From the NCBI GenBank assembly GCA_038249135.1, contig JBBRWO010000001.1, positions 36,182 to 100,181 of the forward strand: a DNA stretch of 64,000 nucleotides, in the 5' to 3' direction. Below are positions 35,081-42,741 of the stretch, in pieces. Each line of letters opens with the position of its first letter. Within the stretch, counting starts at the first letter, position 1. The position numbers and the translations under genes are program-made. The notes under the pieces are model-generated. The model had not been told where the DNA came from and did no database searches. It was given only the letters and a program-made list of their open reading frames with translations. This DNA is from JBBRWO01 sp038249135. GTDB lineage: Bacteria; Actinomycetota; Coriobacteriia; Anaerosomatales; JAAXUF01.

Positions 35081-36843
35081 GACAGATCAGCTCCCTTGAA
35101 GTCGCACCCAGGTCCGCTGTGAACGATTGCGTCGTATTTGCACACCTGGACACACTGTCTGCACCCGACGCAGAGGCTGACATCGATGACGGCCCGCGAG
35201 GTGAGATGATCTTTGCCGATTGCAGGGCAACCGAGTTTGATGCATGCGCCGCACTTCGTGCAGAGGTCCTCATCGACACCGTAGGGATCACCCTTGTCGC
35301 GAACGAGCAACGCACACGGAGCCCTGAAGATGATGACGGAGAGTTCCTCCGCGGCGGTCTCCTCGGCGATAGCCACACGAACAGCGGCCAGCCCGTGGGG
35401 ATTTACGACTCGAACCCTTGGGACGCCAAGAGCACGCACCAGTGTCTCGAGGTCCACTTCACGGGACGAGCGCTCCTGGAGAGTGATGCCGTTGAGTGGG
35501 TTGCCCTGGTGTCCGGTCATCGCAGTGATGCGATTGTCCAGGATCAGGACGGTTCCCGTGCCACCGTTGTAGACCGTGTTCATCAGCCCGGTCACCCCGG
35601 AATGCGCGAACGTTGAGTCGCCGATGACGGCGACGATGGGTCGCTCGGTAACGGAACCGACGAGAGAGGCGCCATGCGCCATTCCGATTGACGCTCCCAT
35701 GTCGACACAGCTGTCCATCGCGGAGAGAGGCTTGAGAGCCCCCAGCGTGTAGCAGCCGATGTCACCGGTGACCACGGCATTCGCCTTGCGCAACGCGTCG
35801 AACACGGGCCTGTGTGGACACCCCGGGCACATGAGCGGTGGTCGCGGGGGCAAGGTGGTGTCGGCCTCGCGCAACTCGGGATCAGGATATCTGAGCGCAC
35901 TGCGGATGCTCCCGGGTGATATCTCGCCCGACGGGGCAAGGGGCAGAGTGTCGAGCTCAATACCCATCGACCTGATCGACCGTGCGAGATAGGCGTCTGC
36001 CTCCTCGACCACGTACAGAACGTCCACCTTTGATGCGAAATCGCGCAGCAATGTCTCCGGAAGCGGAAAGGTTAGTCCGAGTTTCAGTGTGGAGAGGTCG
36101 GGAGCTGCCTCGCGAACGTGTTCGTAGCACACGCCGGAGCACACGATTCCGATTGAGGTATCGCGATACTCCGTACGATTCAACGGAGAAGCTTCGCAAA
36201 GCGCTTGCAATGACTGGATTCTTCGGTCCAGATCCAACCGTCGGGCCTTGGCCATCGCCGGCATCATGACCCATTTGGCCGGATCAGTCTTGTATGAACC
36301 GGGATCACGGACGGCGGAACGTTCGCCCAAGGCAACCTGCGACTTCGAGTGGCTGATCCGAACCGTGGAACGGATGAGCACGGGGATATCGTGAGCCTCA
36401 GAGAGTTCGAACGCCTGCTTCGTGAACTCGAGAGCTTCCGTGGAGTCTGACGGCTCGAACATCGGCACGCGTGCAAAAGCGGCGTAGTTGCGCGAGTCCT
36501 GTTCGTTTTGGGACGAGTGCATGCCAGGATCGTCGGCAACCAGAATCACCAGCCCACCACGAACGCCGGTATAGGCGAGCGTGAAGAACGGATCCGCCGC
36601 AACATTGAGCCCCACATGCTTCATCGTGACGAGGACGCGCCCCCCTGCCATCGAAACGCCGGCAGCAACTTCGAGCGCGACCTTCTCATTGGGTGCCCAT
36701 TCCGCATACACGTCAGGCAGCTCCGAGAAATACTGAAGGGTTTCAGTCGAGGGCGTTCCCGGGTAGCCGACGCCGACAGTGGCGCCCGCCTCCCATGCCC
36801 CGCGTGCGATGGCCTCGTTACCGGACAACAACGATGAAGTCAC
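35077..36843 (-). CDS. iorA: Indolepyruvate ferredoxin oxidoreductase, alpha subunit
   Basis: Large subunit, 588 aa, containing the pyrimidine-binding domain (GVGYPGTPSTETLQYF), a TPP-binding domain (MCPGCPHRPVF, GDIGCYTLG, IGDSTFAHSG) and a C-terminal 2x[4Fe-4S] ferredoxin domain (LCTKCGACIKLGCP and LCVGCRQCVQVCK). It catalyses CoA-dependent oxidation of indolepyruvate and related aryl pyruvates. It starts at GTG 36843 with AAGGGA about 12 bases upstream, and is the first gene of an iorA-iorB-ACT operon. PaaK at 50684 could activate the corresponding aryl acids. Confidence 0.95.
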   Translation of the reverse strand: MTSSLLSGNEAIARGAWEAGATVGVGYPGTPSTETLQYFSELPDVYAEWAPNEKVALEVAAGVSMAGGRVLVTMKHVGLNVAADPFFTLAYTGVRGGLVILVADDPGMHSSQNEQDSRNYAAFARVPMFEPSDSTEALEFTKQAFELSEAHDIPVLIRSTVRISHSKSQVALGERSAVRDPGSYKTDPAKWVMMPAMAKARRLDLDRRIQSLQALCEASPLNRTEYRDTSIGIVCSGVCYEHVREAAPDLSTLKLGLTFPLPETLLRDFASKVDVLYVVEEADAYLARSIRSMGIELDTLPLAPSGEISPGSIRSALRYPDPELREADTTLPPRPPLMCPGCPHRPVFDALRKANAVVTGDIGCYTLGALKPLSAMDSCVDMGASIGMAHGASLVGSVTERPIVAVIGDSTFAHSGVTGLMNTVYNGGTGTVLILDNRITAMTGHQGNPLNGITLQERSSREVDLETLVRALGVPRVRVVNPHGLAAVRVAIAEETAAEELSVIIFRAPCALLVRDKGDPYGVDEDLCTKCGACIKLGCPAIGKDHLTSRAVIDVSLCVGCRQCVQVCKYDAIVHSGPGCDFKGADLS

Positions 36844-36959
36844 GCAGTCACGATCCCTTCTGACATCAGCTGAAGGTAGGCGAATGATATCACAGGGTTC
36901 TGTACGGCCCGGTGCAGAAAAGCTCGCATCTATGCGTATGAATGACGGTCGGGGGCCAG

Positions 36960-38093
36960 TCAGGGGCGCGTGGCACCGACGTAGTCGCCGCGTGATGCGA
37001 TGCGCCCTGTGAGCGAGGTGATTCGGACCACGTCACCGCTCTGTGGAGCGTGTATGAACGAGCCGCCTCCGACATACATGCCGACATGATGAATTCTCGA
37101 AGCCGACCCTTCATACCCAAAGAACACAAGGTCCCCGGGCTGGAGAAGGTCGAGGCGGTTGGGCGGGATGAACGCCCCGATACGGTACTGGCTCCGGCTG
37201 GTCCGCGGTATGTCTATGCCAATGGCCCTGTACGCGTAACTAGTGAGCCCTGAGCAATCGAAACCACTCGGCGATGTGCCTCCCCAGACATAGCGGATAC
37301 CCAAGTACCTGCGGGCGATACTGACGGCGTTGGGGTGTGGTTCACCAAGAGCATTTGGATCGAAGGTGCGCGATCCCGGCTTGTTGGCGTTGTCACGCCC
37401 GGCTGCGGCGGCACGCTCTGCTGCCTCGGCGGCACGCTTGGCAGCCAGCAGCTCCTGACGTTCACGTTCTGCCGCGACGAGCTTCTTCAACTCATTCGTG
37501 AGGCTCGAAAGACATGCTTGTTGCGACTCGTAGGCTTCTTGAACCTCGGCCTGCTTGCTGCGCGCGCGGTTTCGCAGCGCAATCTGCTCCGACTGTCGCG
37601 TCTCGAGCGATGCACGGGCAGTCTCGACACGGCTTTTGGCTTCCTTGACTGAGGCAACAACGGACGCGTCGCTTCGTCCGATTCTTCTGAGGAGATCCAC
37701 CCGAGTGATGAAGTCATTGAAGTCAGTCGACCCTACGAATACCTCGAGGATGTCGACCTTGCCGCTGCGGTAGATGTTCGTAACGCGGCGATCGAGAATC
37801 GACTGCGTCATCGCGAGGTCCGCGTTCGCCGCCTGTAGCTCAGCTTGCGTGATAGCGATCTGTTTGCGGGTTGAAGCGACGGCATCTTCGATCTCCGCGA
37901 GGTCTTCGCCCTTGAGTTCGAGATCGGTTGCGAGTTTGTCGACTTTGTCGCGGGCGGCTTCGGCGTCCTTGCGCTTCGCTTCAATTGCGGCGTTGGAGGG
38001 TACCGCGAGTGCGGGAACAACCGCGCCCGTCATGACGCACAGAGCAACGAGGATGACTGCGACGAACGCGCAGACCGCACGCAAGCGATTCAC
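36960..38093 (-). CDS. Secreted NlpC/P60 peptidoglycan hydrolase with coiled coil
   Basis: A 377-aa exported endopeptidase. Residues 1-31 are a signal peptide ending near PALA. A long coiled coil (~35-225) resembles RipA/CwlO/PcsB N-terminal domains, and the C-terminal ~110 residues are NlpC/P60 with the catalytic Cys in GFDCSGLTSYAY and His in HHVGMYVG. The coiled coil probably mediates control by FtsEX, as in RipC/CwlO (inference). AGGAGG ends 5 bases before GTG 38093, deciding this start over the GTG two codons upstream. Confidence 0.92.
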   Translation of the reverse strand: MNRLRAVCAFVAVILVALCVMTGAVVPALAVPSNAAIEAKRKDAEAARDKVDKLATDLELKGEDLAEIEDAVASTRKQIAITQAELQAANADLAMTQSILDRRVTNIYRSGKVDILEVFVGSTDFNDFITRVDLLRRIGRSDASVVASVKEAKSRVETARASLETRQSEQIALRNRARSKQAEVQEAYESQQACLSSLTNELKKLVAAERERQELLAAKRAAEAAERAAAAGRDNANKPGSRTFDPNALGEPHPNAVSIARRYLGIRYVWGGTSPSGFDCSGLTSYAYRAIGIDIPRTSRSQYRIGAFIPPNRLDLLQPGDLVFFGYEGSASRIHHVGMYVGGGSFIHAPQSGDVVRITSLTGRIASRGDYVGATRP

Positions 38094-38167
38094 ACCCACC
38101 TCCTGCTACTGCAATGAAAGACTACGACTGAGGTGTTTCGGTTTGTGCACGTTGGAGCCATACGCAA

Positions 38168-38176
38168 ACTATACCA
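38168..38176 (-). promoter_or_regulatory. Candidate extended -10 promoter of the NlpC/P60 gene
   Basis: On the minus strand TGGTATAGT forms an extended -10 (TG-n-TATAGT) about 75 bases before the start codon. The -35 region overlaps the apt terminator and is poor, as expected for an extended -10 promoter. Confidence 0.4.
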
Positions 38177-38181
38177 CCGCC

Positions 38182-38215
38182 AAAGGACTCGGGACCCCAC
38201 AGGGGCCCCGAGTCC
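38182..38215 (-). terminator. Terminator of apt
   Basis: GGACTCGGG and CCCGAGTCC form a 9-bp stem with further inner GGGG/CCCC pairing, and TTT follows on the minus strand. It lies 34 bases after the apt stop and before the NlpC/P60 gene. Confidence 0.75.
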
Positions 38216-38248
38216 AGGCGTCGTGTCTTTGAAATCAGCCGCAGTACC

Positions 38249-38767
38249 TTAGTCGACGTGGATCAGCGAGACGATCTTTGCTTCGGGATCCAGCTTCGAT
38301 CGACCGCTCAGAAAGTCGAGTTCGATGAGGAATGCGAAGCCAGCCACGCGGCCACCGGATTCCTTGACGAGCGAGGCCTTGGCAGCCGCGGTTCCACCAG
38401 TCGCAAGCACGTCGTCGACGATCAGCACAACATCTTCGGCGACGAAGGCGTCCGAGTGGACTTCGAGTGAGTCGGTGCCGTACTCCAGCTCATACTCAAC
38501 AGACGAGATGTCCCATGGCAGCTTCCCCGGTTTGCGAGCTGGCACGAAGCCGGCGTTGAGACGATACGCCAGAGCTCCCGCGAAGATGAATCCGCGCGCT
38601 TCCGCACCCATCACCTTAGTGACGCCGGCATCGGCGTACGCGTCGGCCATGGCGTCGATGGTGGCGCGAAACGCGTCAGCATCTGCAAGTAGTGGGGTGA
38701 TGTCCTTGAAAACGACACCGGCTTTTGGCCAGTCTGGAATATCACGAATGTAAGAAGCGAGATCCAC
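38249..38767 (-). CDS. apt: Adenine phosphoribosyltransferase
   Basis: Salvages adenine to AMP using PRPP. The PRPP-binding loop is in VLIVDDVLATGGTA and the family segments MGAEARGFIFAGALAYRL and FVPARKPGKLPW are intact. At 172 aa it is standard. GTG 38767 has GGAGGAACC immediately upstream. It is a single gene flanked by its own terminator. Together with hpt and the purine permease gene it forms a dispersed salvage set. Confidence 0.96.
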   Translation of the reverse strand: MDLASYIRDIPDWPKAGVVFKDITPLLADADAFRATIDAMADAYADAGVTKVMGAEARGFIFAGALAYRLNAGFVPARKPGKLPWDISSVEYELEYGTDSLEVHSDAFVAEDVVLIVDDVLATGGTAAAKASLVKESGGRVAGFAFLIELDFLSGRSKLDPEAKIVSLIHVD

Positions 38768-38828
38768 GGTTCCTCCAATAGGCGCGATGTGGGCACCACG
38801 ACAGGGTACCGCTTACGCGCGTCGTAGA

Positions 38829-39824
38829 CTACAGCCGACAGGCCTGAAGCGACAGCGTTTCCACTTCTGACACCGTGCCGAGTACCACGATCTTCTCCCC
38901 TGCGTTGATGACGGTTTCGGGACCAGGGTTACCGTTCACTGTCCCGTCTTGTCGGAGCACGGCGACTACCTGCGCTCCTGTCAGCTCGCGAATCCTCGCA
39001 TCGGCGAGGCTCTTCCCAGCGAAGCAGGAGTCGGGCATCAACTCGAGTTCCTGCAATCGGTAGCCGACTCCCTCGCCCGCCGACACTATGTCGAGGTAGT
39101 CCGACACCGTGGGCCGCATGACCATCGCGGCCATTCTGCGTCCGCCGATGACGTTGGGCGTTATGGTTCGATTCGCGCCGGCCTTCAGAAGTTTGGGCTC
39201 GGTCGACGCGTGGGAGGAACGCGCAACGATGAACACATCCGGATTGAGACCACGCGCCGTCACGGTGACGAAGAGATTCTCGGCGTCGCCAGAGAGGGCT
39301 GTGATGATGCTCCCAGCGCGCTCCAGTCCGGCTTCAAGCAGCGTCTCCTCCTCGGTGGCATCGCCGTGAACGCACAACCACCCGAGCTCACGCGCCTCCT
39401 CGACAGTGCCGGAATCGGCATCCACGATCACGAAACCGGCGTCTTCATCGGCGAGTGAGTGGCATGCCACACTCCCCACTCTTCCGAAACCCGCGACAAT
39501 CGTATGGCCCTCAAGCGAACTGATGCGATTCTGCATGCGGCGACCTTCCAAGTAGCCGGTCACGTGACCTTCGAGCAGGAAATCGATGAACTGCGCCAGC
39601 GAGAAACCGAGTGCACCAACCCCGGCGAGGATAAGGACGATGGTGAATGCTCGTCCGGCTGTGGTAAGCGGATGCGTCTCGCCGAATCCCACGGTACCCA
39701 CAGTGATTACCGTCATGTAGAGGGCATCGAAGACCGACCAACGTTCGATGAGCGTGAATCCCGCGGTACCGGCGAAGATGACCACCAGGACCGTAATCAG
39801 AGGCCATTTGAGTCGATTCAGCAT
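38829..39824 (-). CDS. Potassium channel with RCK (TrkA-N/TrkA-C) domains
   Basis: A 331-aa two-helix K+ channel. TM1 (~7-27), pore helix and selectivity filter TVGTVGFGE, TM2 (~55-78), then an RCK domain with the Rossmann motif AGFGRVG and a C-terminal TrkA-C domain. The architecture matches MthK/YugO-type ligand-gated channels. ATG 39824 is one base after hpt stops and starts at the conserved LKWPLITVLVV helix; the longer frame runs inside hpt. It is last in a seven-gene operon starting at 42637, though what links it to nucleotide salvage is unclear. Confidence 0.9.
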   Translation of the reverse strand: MLNRLKWPLITVLVVIFAGTAGFTLIERWSVFDALYMTVITVGTVGFGETHPLTTAGRAFTIVLILAGVGALGFSLAQFIDFLLEGHVTGYLEGRRMQNRISSLEGHTIVAGFGRVGSVACHSLADEDAGFVIVDADSGTVEEARELGWLCVHGDATEEETLLEAGLERAGSIITALSGDAENLFVTVTARGLNPDVFIVARSSHASTEPKLLKAGANRTITPNVIGGRRMAAMVMRPTVSDYLDIVSAGEGVGYRLQELELMPDSCFAGKSLADARIRELTGAQVVAVLRQDGTVNGNPGPETVINAGEKIVVLGTVSEVETLSLQACRL

Positions 39825-39825
39825 C

Positions 39826-40368
39826 TCAGAACACAACCTCATCAGGCAGAGTGGCAACATAGGGAAGGTTCCTGAATCGCCCGTTGAGATCGAGGCCATA
39901 TCCGACCAGAAACTCGTCGGACATCTCCATACCTCGATAGGTGATAGGAATGTCAGCGATTCGCCGAGAAGGCTTGTCCAGAAGTGTGCATACCTCAAGC
40001 CTCGCGGGGTTTCGGGCTCTGAGGAGCTTCAGTACATAGTTCGCTGTGAGCCCGGTGTCGATCACGTCCTCTACCAAGAGGACACTCGTGCCACCGATGT
40101 CATCGGAGAGGTCCTTTGTAAGCCGGACAAAACCGCCCGTGCCGTGAGCGTACGGCTGTACCGCGATGAAATCGATCTGGAGTGGTTGCGGGATTGCCCT
40201 GCATAGATCAGCTAAGAACAAGAGCCCACCCTTCAACACTGTGACCAGACGCAGTTCTTCGCCGGCGTGGTCCTCGGCGACCTGAGAGCCCAGCCGAGCC
40301 ACCGCATCGGCGATTCGCTCCTGGTCCGCGACAATGCGAGACCCTGAGGGCAAACCGACCAGACTCAC
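39826..40368 (-). CDS. hpt: Hypoxanthine phosphoribosyltransferase
   Basis: Converts hypoxanthine or guanine and PRPP to IMP or GMP. The PRPP motif VLLVEDVIDTGLTANYVL, the LVTVLKGGLLFLADLCR segment and the C-terminal LVGYGLDLNGRFRNLPYV are diagnostic. At 180 aa it is standard. GTG 40368 overlaps the stop of the nuclease-like gene upstream (GTGA), so translation is coupled. In other bacteria hpt often sits with tilS and ftsH, not seen here. Confidence 0.95.
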   Translation of the reverse strand: MSLVGLPSGSRIVADQERIADAVARLGSQVAEDHAGEELRLVTVLKGGLLFLADLCRAIPQPLQIDFIAVQPYAHGTGGFVRLTKDLSDDIGGTSVLLVEDVIDTGLTANYVLKLLRARNPARLEVCTLLDKPSRRIADIPITYRGMEMSDEFLVGYGLDLNGRFRNLPYVATLPDEVVF

Positions 40369-40814
40369 TCTGGATCATCTCCCGGATGGCTCGCGATGAA
40401 GCCACCACCTTTCGCATGTGAAACCGCTTCTGTGGGAACGCCGAAGCGTGCGAGCAGATGTCGGAAGTCCTTCTGGTAGAAGACCTTGATGTTCACGTCC
40501 GGATAGAGCTCCTTGAGCCGGCGAACCTTCCGATTCTTCTTTGTGACAAGCTTCTGGCTCATGGTCGTCAACTCGATATACGTGTCAAAATCCACGAGGT
40601 AAAAGTCAGGAGTGAAATACGAGATCGGATTTCCGGCACCGTCCCACTGAATGGGAAACGACGTCGGCTCGTACTGCCACGCGATCCGGTAGTAGTTCAG
40701 AATCTGTGCGGCCATACGCTCGCTTGAGTGTGCGAAGTCCATCTGATCAAGCGGTGGGTGAGCTGCCACAACAGCGCTCCGAGCGTCGTCGGGGCTGTCG
40801 GCGTGTGCATTCAT
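40365..40814 (-). CDS. PD-(D/E)XK-like hypothetical protein
   Basis: A 149-aa soluble protein of unrecognised family. Residues 47-83 resemble the core of PD-(D/E)XK nucleases: WQYEP, then FTPDFYLVDF with Asp70, then TYIELT with Glu81. The catalytic lysine expected at 83 is Thr; nearby lysines 88, 92 and 93 could substitute, or the protein may be inactive. The C-terminus VFYQKDFRHLLARFG resembles the last helix of such folds. It is translationally coupled to hpt and follows the MerR regulator by 2 bases. Confidence 0.65.
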   Translation of the reverse strand: MNAHADSPDDARSAVVAAHPPLDQMDFAHSSERMAAQILNYYRIAWQYEPTSFPIQWDGAGNPISYFTPDFYLVDFDTYIELTTMSQKLVTKKNRKVRRLKELYPDVNIKVFYQKDFRHLLARFGVPTEAVSHAKGGGFIASHPGDDPE

Positions 40815-40816
40815 GA

Positions 40817-41524
40817 CTACGTGAGGTCCTCGAAAGCTTTGCCGAGTGCGCGGCGCAGAAGACGGCCCTTGAGCTCGTCGGTAAGAGTTCCGAGCTCCGT
40901 CAGCGTCTCAGCGAGCTTCTGCTTGGTGTCCACCGTCCGATGGCGAAACGCAGGCATGAGAATCTGAGAGAAGAGCGCAGCCTCTCGGTCTGCGAAGTTC
41001 TCGTACATGCGCAGGTGTCGCGGTTCAACGCCAAATCTGCGCATGTCCCAAGCCGCGTGAACGATCTGCACATCCCCACGGTCGAGAGCATCGGCGGAGT
41101 CCACCTTGCCGATGACCACGAGACCGAATTCCGCAAGCTCCCGGATGAAAGACACGGGGATACCGAGAGCTGTTGGAGCGGTCTCGATCAAAAACGGCCC
41201 CTCGTCCTCCACGCTGAGTGGAAGGGGTTCGGTCATGCCCACGGGGCTTCGCTGAAGTTCGGCCGGGATGCGCCCGCGATCAAAGTCAGTGAGCTTCTCT
41301 CGAATGACCGCAAGTGGCAAGAAGTGGTCCTTTTGGAGTCTCAAAATCATCTCCACGCGTGCAACATCGGCCTGAGAAAACTTGCGGTAGCCGCCGGCCG
41401 TGCGCTCCGGTGCGACAAGCTCCTCTTCCTCGAGGAATCGTACCTTGGAGATCGAAAGGTCGGGGTATGCACTCTGTAGTCTCTGCACAACCTCGCCGAT
41501 TGTCAGATAGTCGCGTCCCGACAT
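40817..41524 (-). CDS. ftsR: MerR-family regulator of the FtsR (Rv1828) type
   Basis: A 235-aa DNA-binding regulator. The winged helix YLTIGEVVQRLQ ... SISKVRFLEEEELV with the PERTAGGYRKFS wing is characteristic of the actinobacterial Rv1828/FtsR group, which in Corynebacterium activates ftsZ. The C-terminal ~140 residues match the group's long effector/dimer domain rather than a metal-sensing MerR tail. It is next to the FHA gene, as Rv1828 is next to garA, with the glycine cleavage genes close by in both genomes. ATG 41524 starts at the conserved SGRDYLTIGE block. Confidence 0.85.
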   Translation of the reverse strand: MSGRDYLTIGEVVQRLQSAYPDLSISKVRFLEEEELVAPERTAGGYRKFSQADVARVEMILRLQKDHFLPLAVIREKLTDFDRGRIPAELQRSPVGMTEPLPLSVEDEGPFLIETAPTALGIPVSFIRELAEFGLVVIGKVDSADALDRGDVQIVHAAWDMRRFGVEPRHLRMYENFADREAALFSQILMPAFRHRTVDTKQKLAETLTELGTLTDELKGRLLRRALGKAFEDLT

Positions 41525-41526
41525 GA

Positions 41527-41994
41527 CTAACACACGCCCGATCCGAGAAAGAACACCATCTGGAACGTGCCGACCTGAAGCACATCGCCATCGGCAAGCT
41601 GAGCCGAATCCACGAGTTCACCGTTAATGTAGGTGCCGTTGAGGGAACCCGAGTCGGTCATATGGACCCCACTCGCCGAGCACTCCAACACTGCGTGAAT
41701 CCGGGATACGGTCATGTCATTGAGGAAGATGTCACTCTGAGGGTCGCGTCCAACGGTGAGGCGGGCTCGATCGAGGAAGAATCGCTCACCGGGTTGGGGG
41801 CCTTTACGTACAACAAGAACGGGCCCTTCAGTTACGGTGGGAGACGGTACGGCGGTCTCGGTCACCTGTACCGGTTCGAACGACGCAGTCGCGCCCGGTA
41901 CATGAAGACCGCACGAGGGGCAAACTCCGTCCTTGGAGTCCACAGGCACTCCGCACGCTGGGCACTGTGCCACGTTGGTCATCCCCTCTCGCAT
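41527..41994 (-). CDS. Zinc-ribbon FHA domain protein (GarA/OdhI-like position)
   Basis: A 155-aa protein with an N-terminal zinc ribbon (CPACG ... CPSCG, Cys 11, 14, 25, 28), a Thr-rich linker and a C-terminal FHA domain with phosphothreonine-binding residues in VGRDPQSDI, SRIH and NGTYING. In mycobacteria the equivalent GarA is phosphorylated by PknB/PknG and controls 2-oxoglutarate metabolism; the canonical ETTS site is not present, though threonines at about 45-55 could serve. ATG 41994 has no clear ribosome site and may be coupled to the gene ending 7 bases upstream. Confidence 0.85.
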   Translation of the reverse strand: MREGMTNVAQCPACGVPVDSKDGVCPSCGLHVPGATASFEPVQVTETAVPSPTVTEGPVLVVRKGPQPGERFFLDRARLTVGRDPQSDIFLNDMTVSRIHAVLECSASGVHMTDSGSLNGTYINGELVDSAQLADGDVLQVGTFQMVFFLGSGVC

Positions 41995-42001
41995 GTTGAT
42001 G

Positions 42002-42265
42002 TCAGTTTGAAAACCCGATTTCCGGGGGCTGAAATGCAGTCTGTATCTCGTGTTCGAGGGCGTCAACGACCTCAGGGTTCTCGAGAATATGCTTACGCTT
42101 CTCGTCTGACAGACGATTCCTGACATACGGGTCATCGATGACTTCCATGAGGCGTCGTCCGTTGTTAACCTCGCGGATGACGTACTCGACAACTCGCTCT
42201 TCAACGGGATCCGACGCGAGATCCTCAAAGAACTGACGAATACGATCGTTGATGCTGCTGGCCAA
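42002..42265 (-). CDS. Small helical hypothetical protein
   Basis: An 87-aa acidic, helical, soluble protein of unknown family (SINDRIRQFFEDLASDPVEERVV ... EKRKHILENPEVVDALEHEI is broken by short turns). No motif is recognised. AAGGAGG followed 4 bases later by TTG 42265 decides a TTG start; upstream sequence in frame looks noncoding. Its location between the RsiG-like gene and the FHA gene, in one operon, suggests a regulatory role, but this is only context. Confidence 0.65.
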   Translation of the reverse strand: MASSINDRIRQFFEDLASDPVEERVVEYVIREVNNGRRLMEVIDDPYVRNRLSDEKRKHILENPEVVDALEHEIQTAFQPPEIGFSN

Positions 42266-42325
42266 AGGTCCTCCTTGAGTCAGCACCGATACCCAGTGAC
42301 ATCGGTGGCGTTACATAGGGACGTG

Positions 42326-42637
42326 CTAATCGATGGCGTCCGGGTCATCGTCGGCTGCGACATCGTACCGAGATATCCCACGAAGGTCATTGGCGAGGAT
42401 GTCGATGAGTCGATTGACGTCGCTGCCGCTGATCACGTCAGCTCCCGCTTCATGTTCACCCTTGAGTCGACGCACCAACTCAGCACGTAGAATATCGATC
42501 TTCCCGTGCAGTACACGACGGCGATACGATGTTCTCTGCTCCTCGGCATACAGATCATCGAGGAGCTCACGCAGCTGCTCGTTGGTCTTCTTCCCAAGGT
42601 CGAGCAGTGCGTCGTCTCTATCCTCTTGGTCGAGCAT
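42326..42637 (-). CDS. RsiG-like c-di-GMP-binding/anti-sigma protein
   Basis: A 103-aa helical protein. Residues 33-48 carry the c-di-GMP motif E-x3-S-x2-R-x3-Q-x3-D known from Streptomyces RsiG: Glu33, Ser37, Arg40, His44 (in place of Gln) and Asp48. The flanking SYRRRVLHGKIDILRAELVRR is strongly RsiG-like. RsiG with c-di-GMP sequesters sigma WhiG; early-branching actinobacteria such as Rubrobacter have a short, single-motif version acting as a dimer, as here. No sigma factor is in the window. First gene of a seven-gene operon; GGGGAAGG precedes ATG 42637. Confidence 0.75.
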   Translation of the reverse strand: MLDQEDRDDALLDLGKKTNEQLRELLDDLYAEEQRTSYRRRVLHGKIDILRAELVRRLKGEHEAGADVISGSDVNRLIDILANDLRGISRYDVAADDDPDAID

Positions 42638-42676
42638 GCTGCATACCTTCCCCTCGATTCAGGCTCCTCTAGTCGG

Positions 42677-42682
42677 ATTGTA
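42677..42682 (-). promoter_or_regulatory. -10 element for the RsiG-like operon
   Basis: TACAAT on the minus strand, 40 bases before the ATG at 42637, is a good -10. No clear -35 lies 16-18 bases upstream, so an activator or another sigma factor may be needed. Confidence 0.4.
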
Positions 42683-42741
42683 CCGTAAGTGAGGGTCTCA
42701 GAACCTGTCGAGGTGAAGTACACGTTCAGGGTCGCACCTCA

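Noticed and set aside
36113..36124. CGAACGTGTTCG, resembling a LexA box
   Set aside because: Half-sites are separated by 2 rather than 4 bases, and it lies inside the iorA coding sequence.
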